From Bursaphelenchus xylophilus (taxonomy: Eukaryota; Nematoda; Chromadorea; Rhabditida; Aphelenchoididae), in NCBI GenBank assembly GCA_904066235.2, contig CAJFCV020000006.1:9238001-9302000 (forward strand): a stretch of 64,000 nt of DNA. Direction: 5' to 3'. The position numbers and the translations under genes were made by a program. Shown piece by piece: positions 50,215 through 60,783 of this stretch. Each line of letters begins with the position of its first letter. Position 1 is the first letter of the stretch. The notes under the pieces were generated by a model. The model was not told the DNA's origin and searched no databases. It saw only the letters and a list, made by a program, of their open reading frames with translations.

Positions 50215-53200
50215 ATGGGAGTGAAGATCTCATTGGCCCCGTTGATGTTCAAATTGCTCTGCACATATCTTTCTTTGGGGCTATTTGGAGGAAATCAAGG
50301 GAAATTTGAAGTTGAAGCCTCTCCGCCGGTGGTTGATGTAAGTTTACTGTTTTTTTATAAGAATTGTGCGGCATTACGTATAAAAAATTCAGTAAAGATG
50401 CCTTGTTTTTATTTTAAGTTTGACAAATCGACAAGTTGCCACCCCAAACTTGCGTAAAAATTGTTTGTAAAAGAGGTTGTTAGAATTGACCCAAAATTTT
50501 ACAAGGCCAATATTAGTAGACCAGCAAGAGCTAGATTTTCTTCAAAATTTGCGCTCTTGATCCGTCTAGGCCACAATTCAACGTCTGAAAGTGTTAGCCG
50601 AGATATTTGAAGATATTTATCAATTAGAAGCCAAAGAGGTCAAAGACAAAGTTTCAGCCAAATCTTGCTGAATTTATTGCTGGAAACACACACATACAGT
50701 GGCGGACCTGATCCATTGGCCAAAAACGTACTATTTTGCATCCGGGAAGCATCAAAAATGTGGCAAAATGCTTCCCTCTTCAAGTGAAAAAACTTCGTTT
50801 TGAAGGGCGCGCCCTTTCCTTCACAAAAAGAGCGGGTGCGCTTTTGAAATCGGAGTTTTTTCACTTGGAGAGGGAAGCATTTTGCCACATTTTTGATACC
50901 TCCCAGAATGGTACGTTTTTGCCACTGGATCAGGTCTCCTACTGTACATGAAATGTTAGCTTTTGCTTTTTAATTTCAAGCGAAATATTCAATGATATTT
51001 AATATTATGGAATTGGAAGCCAAAGAAGTCAGAGGCAAATTTTTAATCAAAATCTCGCTGAATTCATGGCTGGAAAAACAGATTTTTTTCCAGAAAGGTT
51101 TCACTTCAAATTTCGAATAAGTTAGCCCCAATTTTTATCAAAAAAATCATACTTATTACTTCATCAATAATGACGTCTTCGCTTGGCTATCTTTTATCTT
51201 TTTTTTCATCTCTGATTCTCCCCAAAAAACTCTAAAAACTCATTTTGCGGCGTAATTGGCCTAAAGATTCGCTTTTTATAAGTTTCAACTGCGCCATTTT
51301 ATCTAAAAAAAATAATAAAAGTGCATTTGGGATCTCCAAAAGATACCGTATTCTAAGTTTCAAAACAGACTTTATACTCATAAAAACGATAAAAGATCAA
51401 GAGTGAGAGTTGATCCAAAATAAATAATAAAAAGATGATTTAGAATGTCCATAAAAGTGGTGGAGTTCGTGCGGTTGCGATGAGTGGCGCTGAAATTTCG
51501 GATGGCATCTTGCCCGACGATTACGAGGCCATTGAAGAGGACTGGGCCGAGCCTGTTTTGAACTACAAAGGGAGCAAGAAGAAGCAGCGGAAGGAGATTA
51601 TGACCTCGGAAATTGATAAGGACTCCATTTTTCAGCAAGGGTAGGTTCGATTTCGAAGTTTATATATCCCTTTTTCTTTGCCAAAAATGAAATTTTAAGA
51701 GATTTTTTTATAAAAATGGACGAGAGACTGCCCAAAATGCGGAGAGCGGAAAGAGAGAAAATCTATTTTTGCCCATATTTTTGCCAGTTTCTTGCGGAAA
51801 AGTTTGATTTTTGGTGGAGATATAACCCTGTACGGTAGAAATAGCCATGAAAATTTTTATCCGAAAAATTTGCATAAAAATGCCATATTTTTGTCGATTT
51901 TTTCACCCAAAAATCTTGGTCGTTTCTGCAATCCGCGAGGTCGAAGTAATACCTCGAAAAATTTCTTTTTCAACTTTACATCAAGTTTTGTCAAAATCTA
52001 AGCATATCATCTTCAGAAGTTCAAAAGTTTACAATTTTTTTTTTATTTTAAGCCCAAAAATTCCAAAAAAAACTGTTTTAAACCTGTTTAAAATGCTTTG
52101 CATGTCCACCGCATTTACTTATTTCCGACACTTTATGTGTGCAGAATCCAATCTTTCCTAATTTCCTATCCATAATCATCGTATTTTATGGCTCTTTTTA
52201 ATGTTTTTGTTCCCTTTTTTAGCGCCATGTTCACAACGGGAGCTTTTGGGTATGTGAAATCGGTGTTCCGTTGGGTATCGTTGTGAATTTAGTCGCTCCT
52301 TTTTATTTGATAACACGTAAAATAGTGGCTAATTTAAAAAAACTGCGTTTTCCCTGCTTTTGTGTTTGTCATCACTAAACTGTCAAAAGTTATGTAGTGT
52401 AATGTAATTTCTAATGTTGGAAAATTAGAAAATTTTAGTTGGTATTTTCTGAATTTTTAGTTGGTTTCAGTGGTAGTTGATATTTGTAAGATTATAATGA
52501 AATTTTCAGAGAAACGAGGGATTTTCTGGCGTTTTTGAGGAGGATAAAATACGATCATCGGCAGTGCCCGGAGAACGGTGGAGGTAAGCAAAATAAGAAT
52601 TTTTCTGGACTAGCCATAAATCGAAATGGTAAAATGTCATAAATCTAACATGCCCTGGGGTCTCACGGGGCCAGGCCAGACTCCCAAAACTTTCAAAACG
52701 AGCCGGGCTGGGCCTACTTGTCATAGGGCCGGACTGCGGGCCTTGAGAGGCGGCGCAAGACCCGCGCCGTTGGCCGTGCTTGCCAAATTTAGAGCCTCAG
52801 AAACTGTGTACAGTGGAGGACTTGTTCCAGTGGCAAAAAATGTACCACTTTGCATCCGGGAAGTATCAAAAATGCGGCAAAATACCTCCCTCTCTCCAAG
52901 TGAAAAAACTCCGATTTGAAAGCGCGCCCGCTCTTTTTGTGAGGGAAACGCGCCCTTCAAAATGAAATTTTTTCACTTGGAGAGGGAAGCATTTTGCCAC
53001 ATTTTTGATACTTTCCTGAAGCAAAATGGTACGTTTTTTGCCACTGGATCAGGTCCCCCACTGTAGCTATAAATTGGGTTAGTAAAGTGACAAAAAATAA
53101 GCTGGCGCTTGAGCCTCACCGGGCCAGGCCAGGCTTCGAAAACCTTCAAAACGAGCCGGACCGGGCCTATTTCTGTTCGAGCCAAGCTGCTGGCCTAGAA

Positions 53201-56200
53201 CCGGCCCCATGGCCGTGCTTGCCCAATTCAGAGCCTCAGAAACCATGTAATATAACTTTGATTTTTAGGCCCTGTCCTCATCGATGTCAGCATTGTCGTG
53301 AGCAACATTCGAGCTGTCTCCGAAGTCACTATGGTAAGTTTTATCACGTCAAAAACAAATTACTCTGGTCCTTTTCCAGGACTACGCTCTCGAACTGTTC
53401 TATCGCGAGACTTGGACGGACAGCCGCCTGGATTACGACAAAAGTCTTTTCAAGAATAAATCAGAGATCTCGCTGCACGAAAGTTACACCAATTTCCTCT
53501 GGCATCCCGATACGTTTATGCCAAATGCTATTGCCTCCAAAAATCCGCAAAAACAGTCGATTTCCCATCGATCTTTGCTGAGATTACAGGAAAAGGGGAG
53601 GATTTTGTACAGCCGGCGGATCTCGGTAGTCGCTGAATGTCCCATGGATTTGGTGCTGGTAAGTTTAGGGCTGTAGATTTAGAAATAAGTGAGGTTCTAA
53701 TACACCAACCCCTTTGCAGTTCCCCTTCGACTCTCAGGTCTGTAAACTCGGAATTGAGAGTTATGGTTACACCGCGGATCAGGTCGTTTATCAGTGGTCG
53801 AAAGGGCAAATCGATGCGCTAAAGTTGAGCAAAATTCGGTTGCCGGATTTTCAAATAAAGGAAGCGTATGTGGTCAGTCAACTCGAGAGTTATGCTACTG
53901 GCAAGTTTTTTTTGTTTTGAGGTTTTTAAATTACGAGTAATCCGTTGCGGGCGAAATCTCCCCTTTTTGAACACTCCCCGTTGAATGAACCCTCCCCCTT
54001 TTTGAACACTCCCCCCTCATTTTGAAAATTGAAAAAAATGAGGTGTGACATGTTATACGATGATTTTTTTTTCAAATTGAAAAAATGAGATGTGACATGT
54101 GATACGATGGAATTTTTTTTCAATTTGAAAATTTGAAAATAAATTTTTCATCGTATAACATGTCGCACCTAATTTTTCTCAATTTGAAAAAAAATTCATC
54201 GTATAACACGTCACTCCTCGTTTTTTAAATTTTCAAAATGGGGGAGTGTTCAAAAAAGGGGAGAGTTTCGCCTTTTTTGGGGGAGAGTTTGAAAAGCGGG
54301 AGAGTTCAAAAAAGGGGGAGAGTTCAGACTCAACCCGAGTAATCAGAGTATTCGATGAATATTGCTTTAGGAGACTACAGTCGTCTGTACGTCTGTTTTG
54401 TCTTCGATCGAGCCTCTGGATTCTGCTTTCTGCAGCTGATTATCCCCTCGACTGCTGTGGTTATCACCTCTTGGGTGGCGTTGTGGATGGAAAGCGAGAC
54501 CGAATTTCAGGTAATTCGGACATCTTCAGCTTGATTTGAGTCGTTTTAGGACATGATCTCGATTATTTTGGCGATTACTTTCTTGATTTTCTCGTACAAT
54601 GAGATGATGCCGAGGGTCAGCTATTTGAAAGCGTTGGATATCTGGCTCGCCGTCTGTTTTATGATCGTATTTTTGTCGTTGATCAAACTGGCGTTGGTCA
54701 AGTTTATGAGGCAGAAATTGAACCGGCAGTAAGTTGATTGTGAGCTAACAATTCATCCGGTGATGTGGTCAAAGTGCGGCGCACAGATTTGGCCTACAAC
54801 TGCCTGGGTTGGCCGTAGTTTGGGTCGGCTCGGTTTGTTAATATTTGGTGATATAATTTAAGGTTGGCGGGAGCGGAAATGAGACTTTTTAGAGTATATG
54901 GCGGAGTTTTTTGGATAGAAATTGCAAAATTTTATGTTTTATAATCATATTGGGTCGTACGGTAAGTTCGTGCAATCTTTTGGACCTATTTTTTTAGCAA
55001 ACAAACAGTAATTATAACAGTAAATTTATCAATAATGTATTCTCCGTTACTGTTTACGACCTCTTCCCACCTGTTGACCAATTTTCCGATGCCTCTTCGA
55101 TAGAAATCTACCGGTTTGGAGGCGAAGAAGATGCTTGAGCCTGAAAAATCATAAAAAAATTAAAATTTCAAAAAAAAAACTAACAGGGGAAGTACCCCAA
55201 GTGCGACGCTCAGGTCTTGATGAAACTTGGCACAAATGTAGAATAATTTTTTCTAAGATATATGCGAGAATCCTAGCCCGCGCTTTGCAGAAACAACCGA
55301 GATTTTTAGATCGAAAGTCGGCGAAAATTTAGGACTTTTTGCCGAATTTCGGCACGAAAAGTTTCATGCCTATTTCTACCGTAAAGGATAATGTTTCTAC
55401 AAAAAATCAAATTTTTCCGCACGAAACTGCCAAAGTTATAACCAAAAAGCGTTTTTCTCTCTGACCGCTCTCCACATTTAGCGTGCTCTCTCGGCGGCAT
55501 AAATCGTCCGATATCTCGGCGGCGCCTGCAAAGCGCGAGCTAAAACTTACAGGAATTGATATTTAGTCCATTCCCGACGTGTGTGCAAAATTTAAAGAAA
55601 ATCTGAGCGTCGCACTTGGGGTACTTCCCTTGTAAAAACACAGTTTTGTAGAGGAGAAAAAACACTGCCAAGTAAATATGTACACTTTGCCAAACAACAA
55701 ACAATCTTTGTATACTGGTTGACAAAATTTTCTTTCCACCTCGTATCTCGGGAACCGCTAGGCCTAGAACCTCAAAATTCGGCACAGAAACATCATGGGA
55801 CAATATAACACCATACCCAAAAAATCATACCATTTGTTGCACTTTCAGTGCACTTTTTATGCAACCGGCAAAAAAAGGGGTGACAAAATTTTCTTTCCAC
55901 TTTGGAAAAACCTTTGTAAATCATAAGCCAGAGGCATGATTTTGGTGCCGTTGTGATCGCGAAGAAGTCCTCTTTCTATCTGTGTCACAATTTTACAGGA
56001 GTTTTCGTTGTTTCGCCCTTGGGCGTCTGCTCATCGTTGCGTTGTCCGTGTTTGGTCAAATTCGTGGACAGAGAAGCTCGCAGAAGGCCCAAGGAGATGA
56101 GACTGCCCTTAAAAAATCTGGTATTTATGTCTGCAACATTGTTTGCACCGGCAGTAAAATTGGATTCAATTCAAGTGTGTTGCATGGGAAAATGCGCACC

Positions 56201-58341
56201 TTTAGACTGCGCGAAACCGGAAAATTGCTTGTGTAAGAATGGAAACGTTCAAATGACATGCCTTTGCAGTAGATATGGCGTATTTTAGGTATTATACGAC
56301 CGTATGTGTTGAAGCCTACCGCCTTACCTTACCTCCTGTGGTCTATGTCGTCTTATGTAATACAGGTTGTTGCACTACATGACACAGAGGCATCGCCATA
56401 ACTTAAACTGGATATATTGGGAAATTTGACTGCCAGACTATTTTAATACATTGACATTGACCCGCCTTTAACGTTTTTGCCACGACAACTAGCTTGCGCG
56501 GGAAGCTTAGGGTTGCAAATCTTGCACATGGGGCATGTGGAACCATTCTTCTGCTCATACCTAAGCGCAACATCAGAGACTAAAATCTTCACTATTTTTA
56601 AAGTCTGTAGTATCATGGAAAATATATCAGCACGAAAAGTTATTTGAATTATCTACAGTGTTCCCATAATAACGTAATTTTCTGGCAACGAGAACCCTGT
56701 AAGTGCACATTTTCCCATGTAACACACTTAAATCGAATCTAATTTTACTGCCGGTGTAAAAAATGTTGCAGACATAAATACCAGATTTTTTAAGGGCAGT
56801 CTCATCTCCTTGGGCCTTCTGCGAGCTTCTCTGTCCACGAATTTGACCGAAAACGGACAACGCAACGATGAGCAGACGCCCAAGACCGAAACAACGAAAA
56901 CTCCTGCAAAATTGTGACACAGATAGAAAGAGGACTTCTTCGCGATCACAACGGCACCAAAATCATGCCTCTGGCTTATGATTTACAAAGGTTTTTCCAA
57001 AGTGGAAAGAAAATTTTGTCACCCCTTTTTTTGCCGTTTGCATAAACAGTGCACTCAAAGTGTAACAAACGGTATGATTTTTTGGGTATGGTGTTATATT
57101 GTCCCATGATGTTTCTGTGCCGAATTTTGAGGTTCTAGGCCCAGCGGTTCCCGAGATACGAGGTGGAAAGAAAATTTTGTCAACCAGTATAAAACAAGAC
57201 AATAAAAAAAATTGCACGGATTTACCCAATACGACCCAATAATATTGCACCGCAAATCAAAGAAATTTTCTTTGTAATGAAGTCCACAGAACTCAAAAAT
57301 AATGATGACATTCCATCTAGCCTCCTACTGCCTGCACAATGCATATGAAAAACATACGAAAAATCTGAGCGTCGCACATCTATCGCATCCCTTGTTAATC
57401 ATACCCCACCTTGACTAACCCATGAAACTCTATTACTATGCAACTTCTATCGCTTTACTTTCTATCTCCCTCTCTTCCAGAAGAGCCCGTGAACACAGTG
57501 TTATTGCCTCGATGTTGCCTGAATTCCGCACCTCCATTTCCCCACATCCATTAGGCCAGGAGAACGGGGATCCGCCGAATGGAAACCTCCTATCCACTAG
57601 TCTAACCAACGAGGACTCAAAGTGTGTTAACTAAAGTGCTGCAAGACACCTTTTCCGACCTTTAACACGGCTATTCACATTGTAATTCCCCTCATTTTAG
57701 CACCAATGTCAACTCTCCCAATCTCATCCAACGCCCTTCCACGGCGTATCGCTCCTGTTCGGTGCAATATACGGCGATTCCGATGGCTTCGGCCGATGTG
57801 AACGGACCCAAGACCAAGGTCGACTTGTTTGGGCCGCTGAAAAGAACGGGGATGCTAAAGATATTGCCCAGCCTTTCGTTTACTTCCCAGACCATGCATC
57901 GATTTCATTGGATTACTCAAGTAAGTGATGATAATACAGTGGGGGGCCTGGTCCAGTGGCAAAAAAAGTATCATGTTACATCCATGAAGTATCAAAATGT
58001 GGCAAAATGCTTCCCTCTCCAAGCGAAAAAGCTCCGTTTTCAAAAGCGCGCCCTTCGAGAGGGAAGCATTTTGCCACCTTTTTGATGCTTCCCGGATGCA
58101 AAATGGTACATTTTTTGCCACTGGATCGGGTCCTTCGCTGTATAGAAAAGTTACTGAAGTTTTCTGTAGAGGAATATTATGATTTTCTCTCATGATTACA
58201 TTTGGTTTTCAGATGATGTTCTTCTTCGGGTTCGTGATCTTCGCATTGTTATATTTCCTCCTTTATCCCAACCTTCATTACACGTCCATGGATCCGGCTT
58301 GTGACAAGACCCAGGCCGAGTATTTTGCCGCCATCTCGTAA
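50215..58341 (+). CDS. exp-1: Cys-loop ligand-gated cation channel, EXP-1-like GABA receptor
   Basis: Exons: 50215-50337, 51444-51640, 52223-52249, 52510-52583, 53269-53333, 53380-53658, 53720-53900, 54371-54510, 54550-54728, 57481-57621, 57701-57920, 58213-58341, in phase, 584 aa. A signal peptide and acidic/basic N-terminal spacer come first. The ligand-binding domain (about 115-320) has WHPDTF and a Cys loop C-x13-C. TM1 is about 331-355, TM2 about 364-385, TM3 about 395-420, a long cytoplasmic loop follows, and TM4 is about 543-565. At the start of TM2, where anion channels have Pro-Ala-Arg, this protein has Glu-Thr-Glu (358-360). That is the substitution reported for EXP-1, the excitatory GABA receptor of C. 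elegans enteric muscle. Intron 7 uses a GC donor. A 27-nt exon 3 is in frame and could be alternative. A poly(A) signal lies at 58350. Confidence 0.85.
50695..50946. mobile_element. palindromic MITE, family CAGTGGGGGACC, copy D
   Basis: TACAGTGGCGGACCTGATCC at the left and GGATCAGGTCTCCTACTGTA at the right, with the same mirrored body. It lies in intron 1 of the channel gene. Confidence 0.85.
51655..52020 (+). repeat. decayed copy of the dispersed ~450-bp repeat
   Basis: Contains the family blocks for GGAGATATAACCCTGTACGGTAGAAATAGCC-type text, a GGTCGTTTCTGCAATCCGCGAG block and TCAAGTTTTGTCAAAATCTAAGC. It lies in intron 2 of the channel gene and has no coding potential. Confidence 0.5.
52809..53065. 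mobile_element. palindromic MITE, family CAGTGGGGGACC, copy E
   Basis: TACAGTGGAGGACTTGTTCC at the left and GGATCAGGTCCCCCACTGTA at the right, with mirrored body blocks. It lies in intron 4 of the channel gene and is flanked on both sides by GCC/CGGGCC-rich intron sequence that itself recurs (about 52655-52800 and 53095-53245). Confidence 0.85.
53901..54370 (+). other. GC-AG intron of the channel gene
   Basis: The exon must end ...GCTACTG and continue GAGACTACAGTCG to keep the conserved Ala-Thr-Gly-Asp-Tyr-Ser junction before TM1. The intron therefore starts GCAAGT and ends TTTAG. A GT donor that keeps this frame is not available nearby. Confidence 0.75.
53953..54327. repeat. inverted array of tandem units in channel intron 7
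   Basis: Units of CTCCCCCTTTTTGAACACT and AAATGAGGTGTGACATGTTA-TACGATGA occur in tandem on the left. They recur inverted on the right as TCATCGTATAACACGTCACTC and GGGGGAGAGTTCAAAAAAGG. The array nearly fills the intron following the GC splice donor. Confidence 0.82.
54986..55137 (-). pseudogene. mariner transposase C-terminal fragment
   Basis: The minus-strand frame reads [21 protein letters not shown] followed by [13 protein letters not shown] and a stop. This matches the conserved C-terminal end of mariner-family transposases (FYRRGIxKLxxRW...NGEY). The D,D34D catalytic core is absent, so the fragment is dead. Confidence 0.85.
55183..55633 (+). mobile_element. reference copy of the dispersed ~450-bp TIR repeat
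   Basis: The terminal inverted repeats are nearly perfect: GGGGAAGTACCCCAAGTGCG (continuing ACGCTCAG) at the left and the complement at the right. Internal blocks, in order: TGATGAAACTTGGCACAAAT, GCTTTGCAGAAACAACCGAG, CCTATTTCTACCGTAAAGGA, GTTTCTACAAAAAATCAA, GACCGCTCTCC, GATATCTCGGCGGCGCC, TGCAAAGCGCGAGCTAAAA. There is no ORF. The same blocks occur, decayed, many times through the window. Confidence 0.8.
55936..56288 (+). CDS. putative secreted eight-cysteine peptide inside a TIR element
   Basis: Exons 55936-55952, 55999-56120 and 56176-56288 join in phase across 46-nt and 55-nt introns with GT/AG ends (acceptors TTTTACAG and TTCAAG). The spliced product is 83 aa. Residues 1-30 have an Arg-containing N-region and a hydrophobic core ([10 protein letters not shown]) that predict a signal peptide. 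A charged linker follows to about residue 46. The C-terminal ~37 residues contain eight cysteines spaced CC-x3-C-x4-C-x5-C-x-C-x8-C-x-C. I do not recognise the family. It lies wholly within intron 9 of the channel gene, on the same strand, inside the element 55711-57191. The mirror copy has the same introns but a diverged last exon. Expression is unknown. Confidence 0.5.
56653..56966 (-). pseudogene. mirror copy of the eight-cysteine peptide gene, cysteines lost
   Basis: The minus-strand exons 56966-56950, 56903-56782 and 56726-56653 reproduce the plus-strand copy's exon lengths (17 and 122 nt) and intron lengths (46 and 55 nt) exactly. The frame stays open for 70 aa. Exon 3 matches only at its start. 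It keeps two of the eight cysteines and stops early. It is either a pseudogene or a diverged paralogue. Conservation of exons 1-2 and introns reflects the shared inverted repeat. Confidence 0.5.
57935..58142. mobile_element. palindromic MITE, family CAGTGGGGGACC, copy F (short)
   Basis: Left end TACAGTGGGGGGCCTGGTCC, right end GGATCGGGTCCTTCGCTGTA. The body is shortened at the centre relative to copies A-E. It begins 14 nt after the 5' splice site of intron 11 of the channel gene. Confidence 0.83.
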
Positions 58342-59344
58342 ATTCTAATAATAAATGGATACTCGGTACAAGGCTATGGGTTGATGAGAGAAATTGCATG
58401 TTTTTTATACAGCTACAGTATGTTATTTAAATAAAGTAAACGTGATAAAAATAAGTTTCAATGATAAGAAAAAACGACCCTCCAAGAATAAATCCAATAA
58501 CTGTAGATGACACTTACCTATTATAACATATTTCGTATCAAACAAAATAGGGATGTCTGAGGATTCAGGGAAAAAAGCATTTTAAGATTTGGCTAAAAAC
58601 AAAAGGAGTTATAGCCAATTCAAACCGGGCCCCACCCTGTAAAAGGATCACAAATCTTACCAATTCTTGTGCTCTGTGAGTAATATCCGACAAAAGCTTG
58701 AATCAACTCTCACGTTACAGTATTACCGTATACAAAAATTGTAGTCAATTTATTAATTTGTTCAAAACTGACCAAAAAACTCTGGGAAATTGGCGCAAAA
58801 ACCCACGTGTCTACGTCTCGGACAACAGTGCTCATCGTACTTGAAAGTCCTTGGAATTTACCCTGCATTGTGCATTTTGTGCGATAATCCCAGAAAATTC
58901 TTAGTTCTTTTTCGTCGACTGATACAGCAGTTACATACATATTTACGGAAATGACCAACCGCCCCTGCCTACTTCTTTTTTTACCTTTGAAACTTCCAGA
59001 ACGTACTCTAACCCTGAATTTTCACGTTTTGTCGGGTGTCTTTCCCACCGGAAACAATTCACAACCAAGGTATATGTAACTTGTTTGGTGAGTTCCCCGG
59101 GTAATACTGTAACACCCTCTCAAACTATGTAGTTGTTTCGATACAAAGTACAAACGAGATATGTTCAGAGAGTTTGGGATTGCGTTCTCATGGGAAGTTT
59201 TAACGGAGTGTTGAAACCACAGCTGTTGTTTAACCTCCCGCTTCCTTATTATTCTACATTTCCCTTCGGCAACGGTTTAAGCCTTAAATTTCCTGTTGAA
59301 AAGATTTATATTGTGTTATTTCTATCACTTGAAGACTTCAAAGA
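58342..59344. other. 1-kb intergenic region, channel to chemoreceptor
   Basis: Contains the channel poly(A) signal AATAAA at 58350-58355 and the promoter of the first Srsx gene. An 82-codon minus-strand frame at 58710-58958 has no recognisable motif. A short GGGCCCCACCCTGTA at 58628 looks like a lone transposon end without a partner. Confidence 0.5.
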
Positions 59345-60783
59345 ATGCCAAAAATCAGGTCAACGACAAGTTCCAGCGTCCTCGATCTCGCTGAAGTCGC
59401 TACAACGACTGTGAACAGTGCGTTGAACTCAACGACAAAGGATATGTGGGGATTCCCATACGACAGAGCGCTCTCCAATCCGTATGGGCAATATGTAAGT
59501 TTTAAAGTCACCCGTATCTCTCAAGTCTCCGAAAATTTTTGTAAGAATGTAAACGTGAAGATCTACGCGGTATCTTGATCTTTTAGTCCAAATACGACAC
59601 ATTGGCCAATGTAAAAACATCCCATTTTCAGCTATACGACACTTACTATGGGAAGGGCGTCCAGTTTGAAATCATCCTGCCTCCCATTTTATACATCATC
59701 CTCATGTTCCTCAGTTACTTTGGCAATGGTATGATAGTGCTTTCAACCATCAAGAACAAGAACCTCCATGGCTCCTACAACATTCTGATGTGCATGGGTT
59801 GCATTGGTGACATGATGCATCAAAGTTGTCATTGGGTTTACTCTGTAAACATGTTCTCGGGCAATAATTTCATACCATATAACTTGTGTTTCTACACACA
59901 AGCCTTCTTCCAAACTGGGGCCAGCTTGAGTGTGCTGATGACTTTCTTTGTCGGAGTTGATCGATTGATTGGTGTTGCTTTACCTACCACTTACCGACAA
60001 CTCAATTATTGGCTTTACATTGGGGCAATGTTTTTGATAACGGCCGCCTTTGCGCTATACGACTTGTCGTTGGCCTGGACCCATGTTTATACGGAATATG
60101 GAGGAGAGTAAGTTGATTAAATCTAACGTGGCAAGAATCACTGTAAATCTTTGTTTAGACCCGTAATGTGCGTAATCATCGACTCCATGGGTGGAGAAGC
60201 GGCCAACACCTGGTTCGTAATGTGCGTTATTGTGAACGCAATGGACGTGGTAATCTATGGCGCCGTCTGGGCTACACTGAAGTTCAAGACCGGCACTTCT
60301 GACGCCATGAAAAAAGTGTTCAAATCACTCCTGGTGATCATGTGTTTCGTATTCTTTGGCTGGATGCTGAATGCGTTTGTTCGTTCGGTTCTTCTGGTCT
60401 ACTTCAACATCCCGATTGAGGAATGGTTTTATTATGCATCGTATTTTGGGCTATGCGCGAACATTGCTAGTACTTCCAACTTTGCCGTTTTGTACATTTT
60501 CAGGTGTTTTTTTTTTGTTTTTTATTAGATTGCATCTTTCCAGGCCTCTTGCACGATTTTTAGAAACTCATTAAAAGCAAGACGCATATTTCTAGCTTTC
60601 CAGAAAAAACTTTGCAGTGTCCTACACTTTCCTAACAATTTGTTAATTTGCAGTTCTGAATATCGTGCCACCTTCCAACGTCTGTTGGGCCCGATTTTCC
60701 CATGCATGAGGCCGAAGCAGGATGAGAAACTCTTCTTCAACACTCCTTCGACGATCACCGTCTCAGCCACACCCAGCAAATAA
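59345..60783 (+). CDS. Srsx-family chemoreceptor GPCR, copy 1
   Basis: Exons 59345-59494, 59632-60107, 60159-60503 and 60654-60783 give 366 aa, all phases matching. The N-terminus (50 aa) is extracellular and Ser/Thr-rich with NST sites. Seven hydrophobic segments follow. Family marks are GNGMIVLSTI-KNKNLHGSYN after TM1, a GDMMHQSCHW segment in TM2, SGNNFIPYNLCFYTQ before TM3, FFVGVDRLIGVALPTTYR (DRL motif) after TM3, and SNFAVLYIFR-SSEYR at the end of TM7. Srsx receptors are nematode-specific class A-like GPCRs, generally thought to sense chemicals or peptides in neurons. The ligand is unknown. A poly(A) signal AATAAA lies at 60822. A close paralogue follows 815 bp downstream. Confidence 0.93.

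Larger units (their letters stand above)
55711..57191. mobile_element. 1.48-kb terminal-inverted-repeat element carrying a peptide gene in each arm
   Basis: The ends are TATACTGGTTGACAAAATTT and its exact complement. The inverted arms extend about 500 bp each (about 55711-56215 and 56690-57191), around a unique centre. Each arm contains the same three-exon gene structure, plus strand in the left arm and minus strand in the right. The TA-bounded ends suggest a Tc1/mariner-type target. There is no transposase. Either a non-autonomous element captured a host gene, or the gene belongs to the element. Confidence 0.75.
54948..57241 (-). mobile_element. mariner element remnant, interrupted by two younger insertions
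   Basis: The left end is TATTGGGTCGTACGGTAAGTT and the right end is the imperfect complement AAATTTACCCAATACGACCCAATA, each with TA. The only surviving coding part is the C-terminus of a mariner transposase on the minus strand (54986-55137). Inside it lie the dispersed element 55183-55633 and the TIR element 55711-57191. The whole nest is in intron 9 of the channel gene. Confidence 0.72.

Noticed and set aside
53953..54327. Possible CRISPR-like array
   Set aside because: Units are inverted as well as tandem, without unique equal-length spacers, and lie in a eukaryotic intron.
58710..58958. 82-codon minus-strand ORF between channel and chemoreceptor
   Set aside because: No recognisable domain and no signal for splicing; considered a transposase fragment but unsupported.
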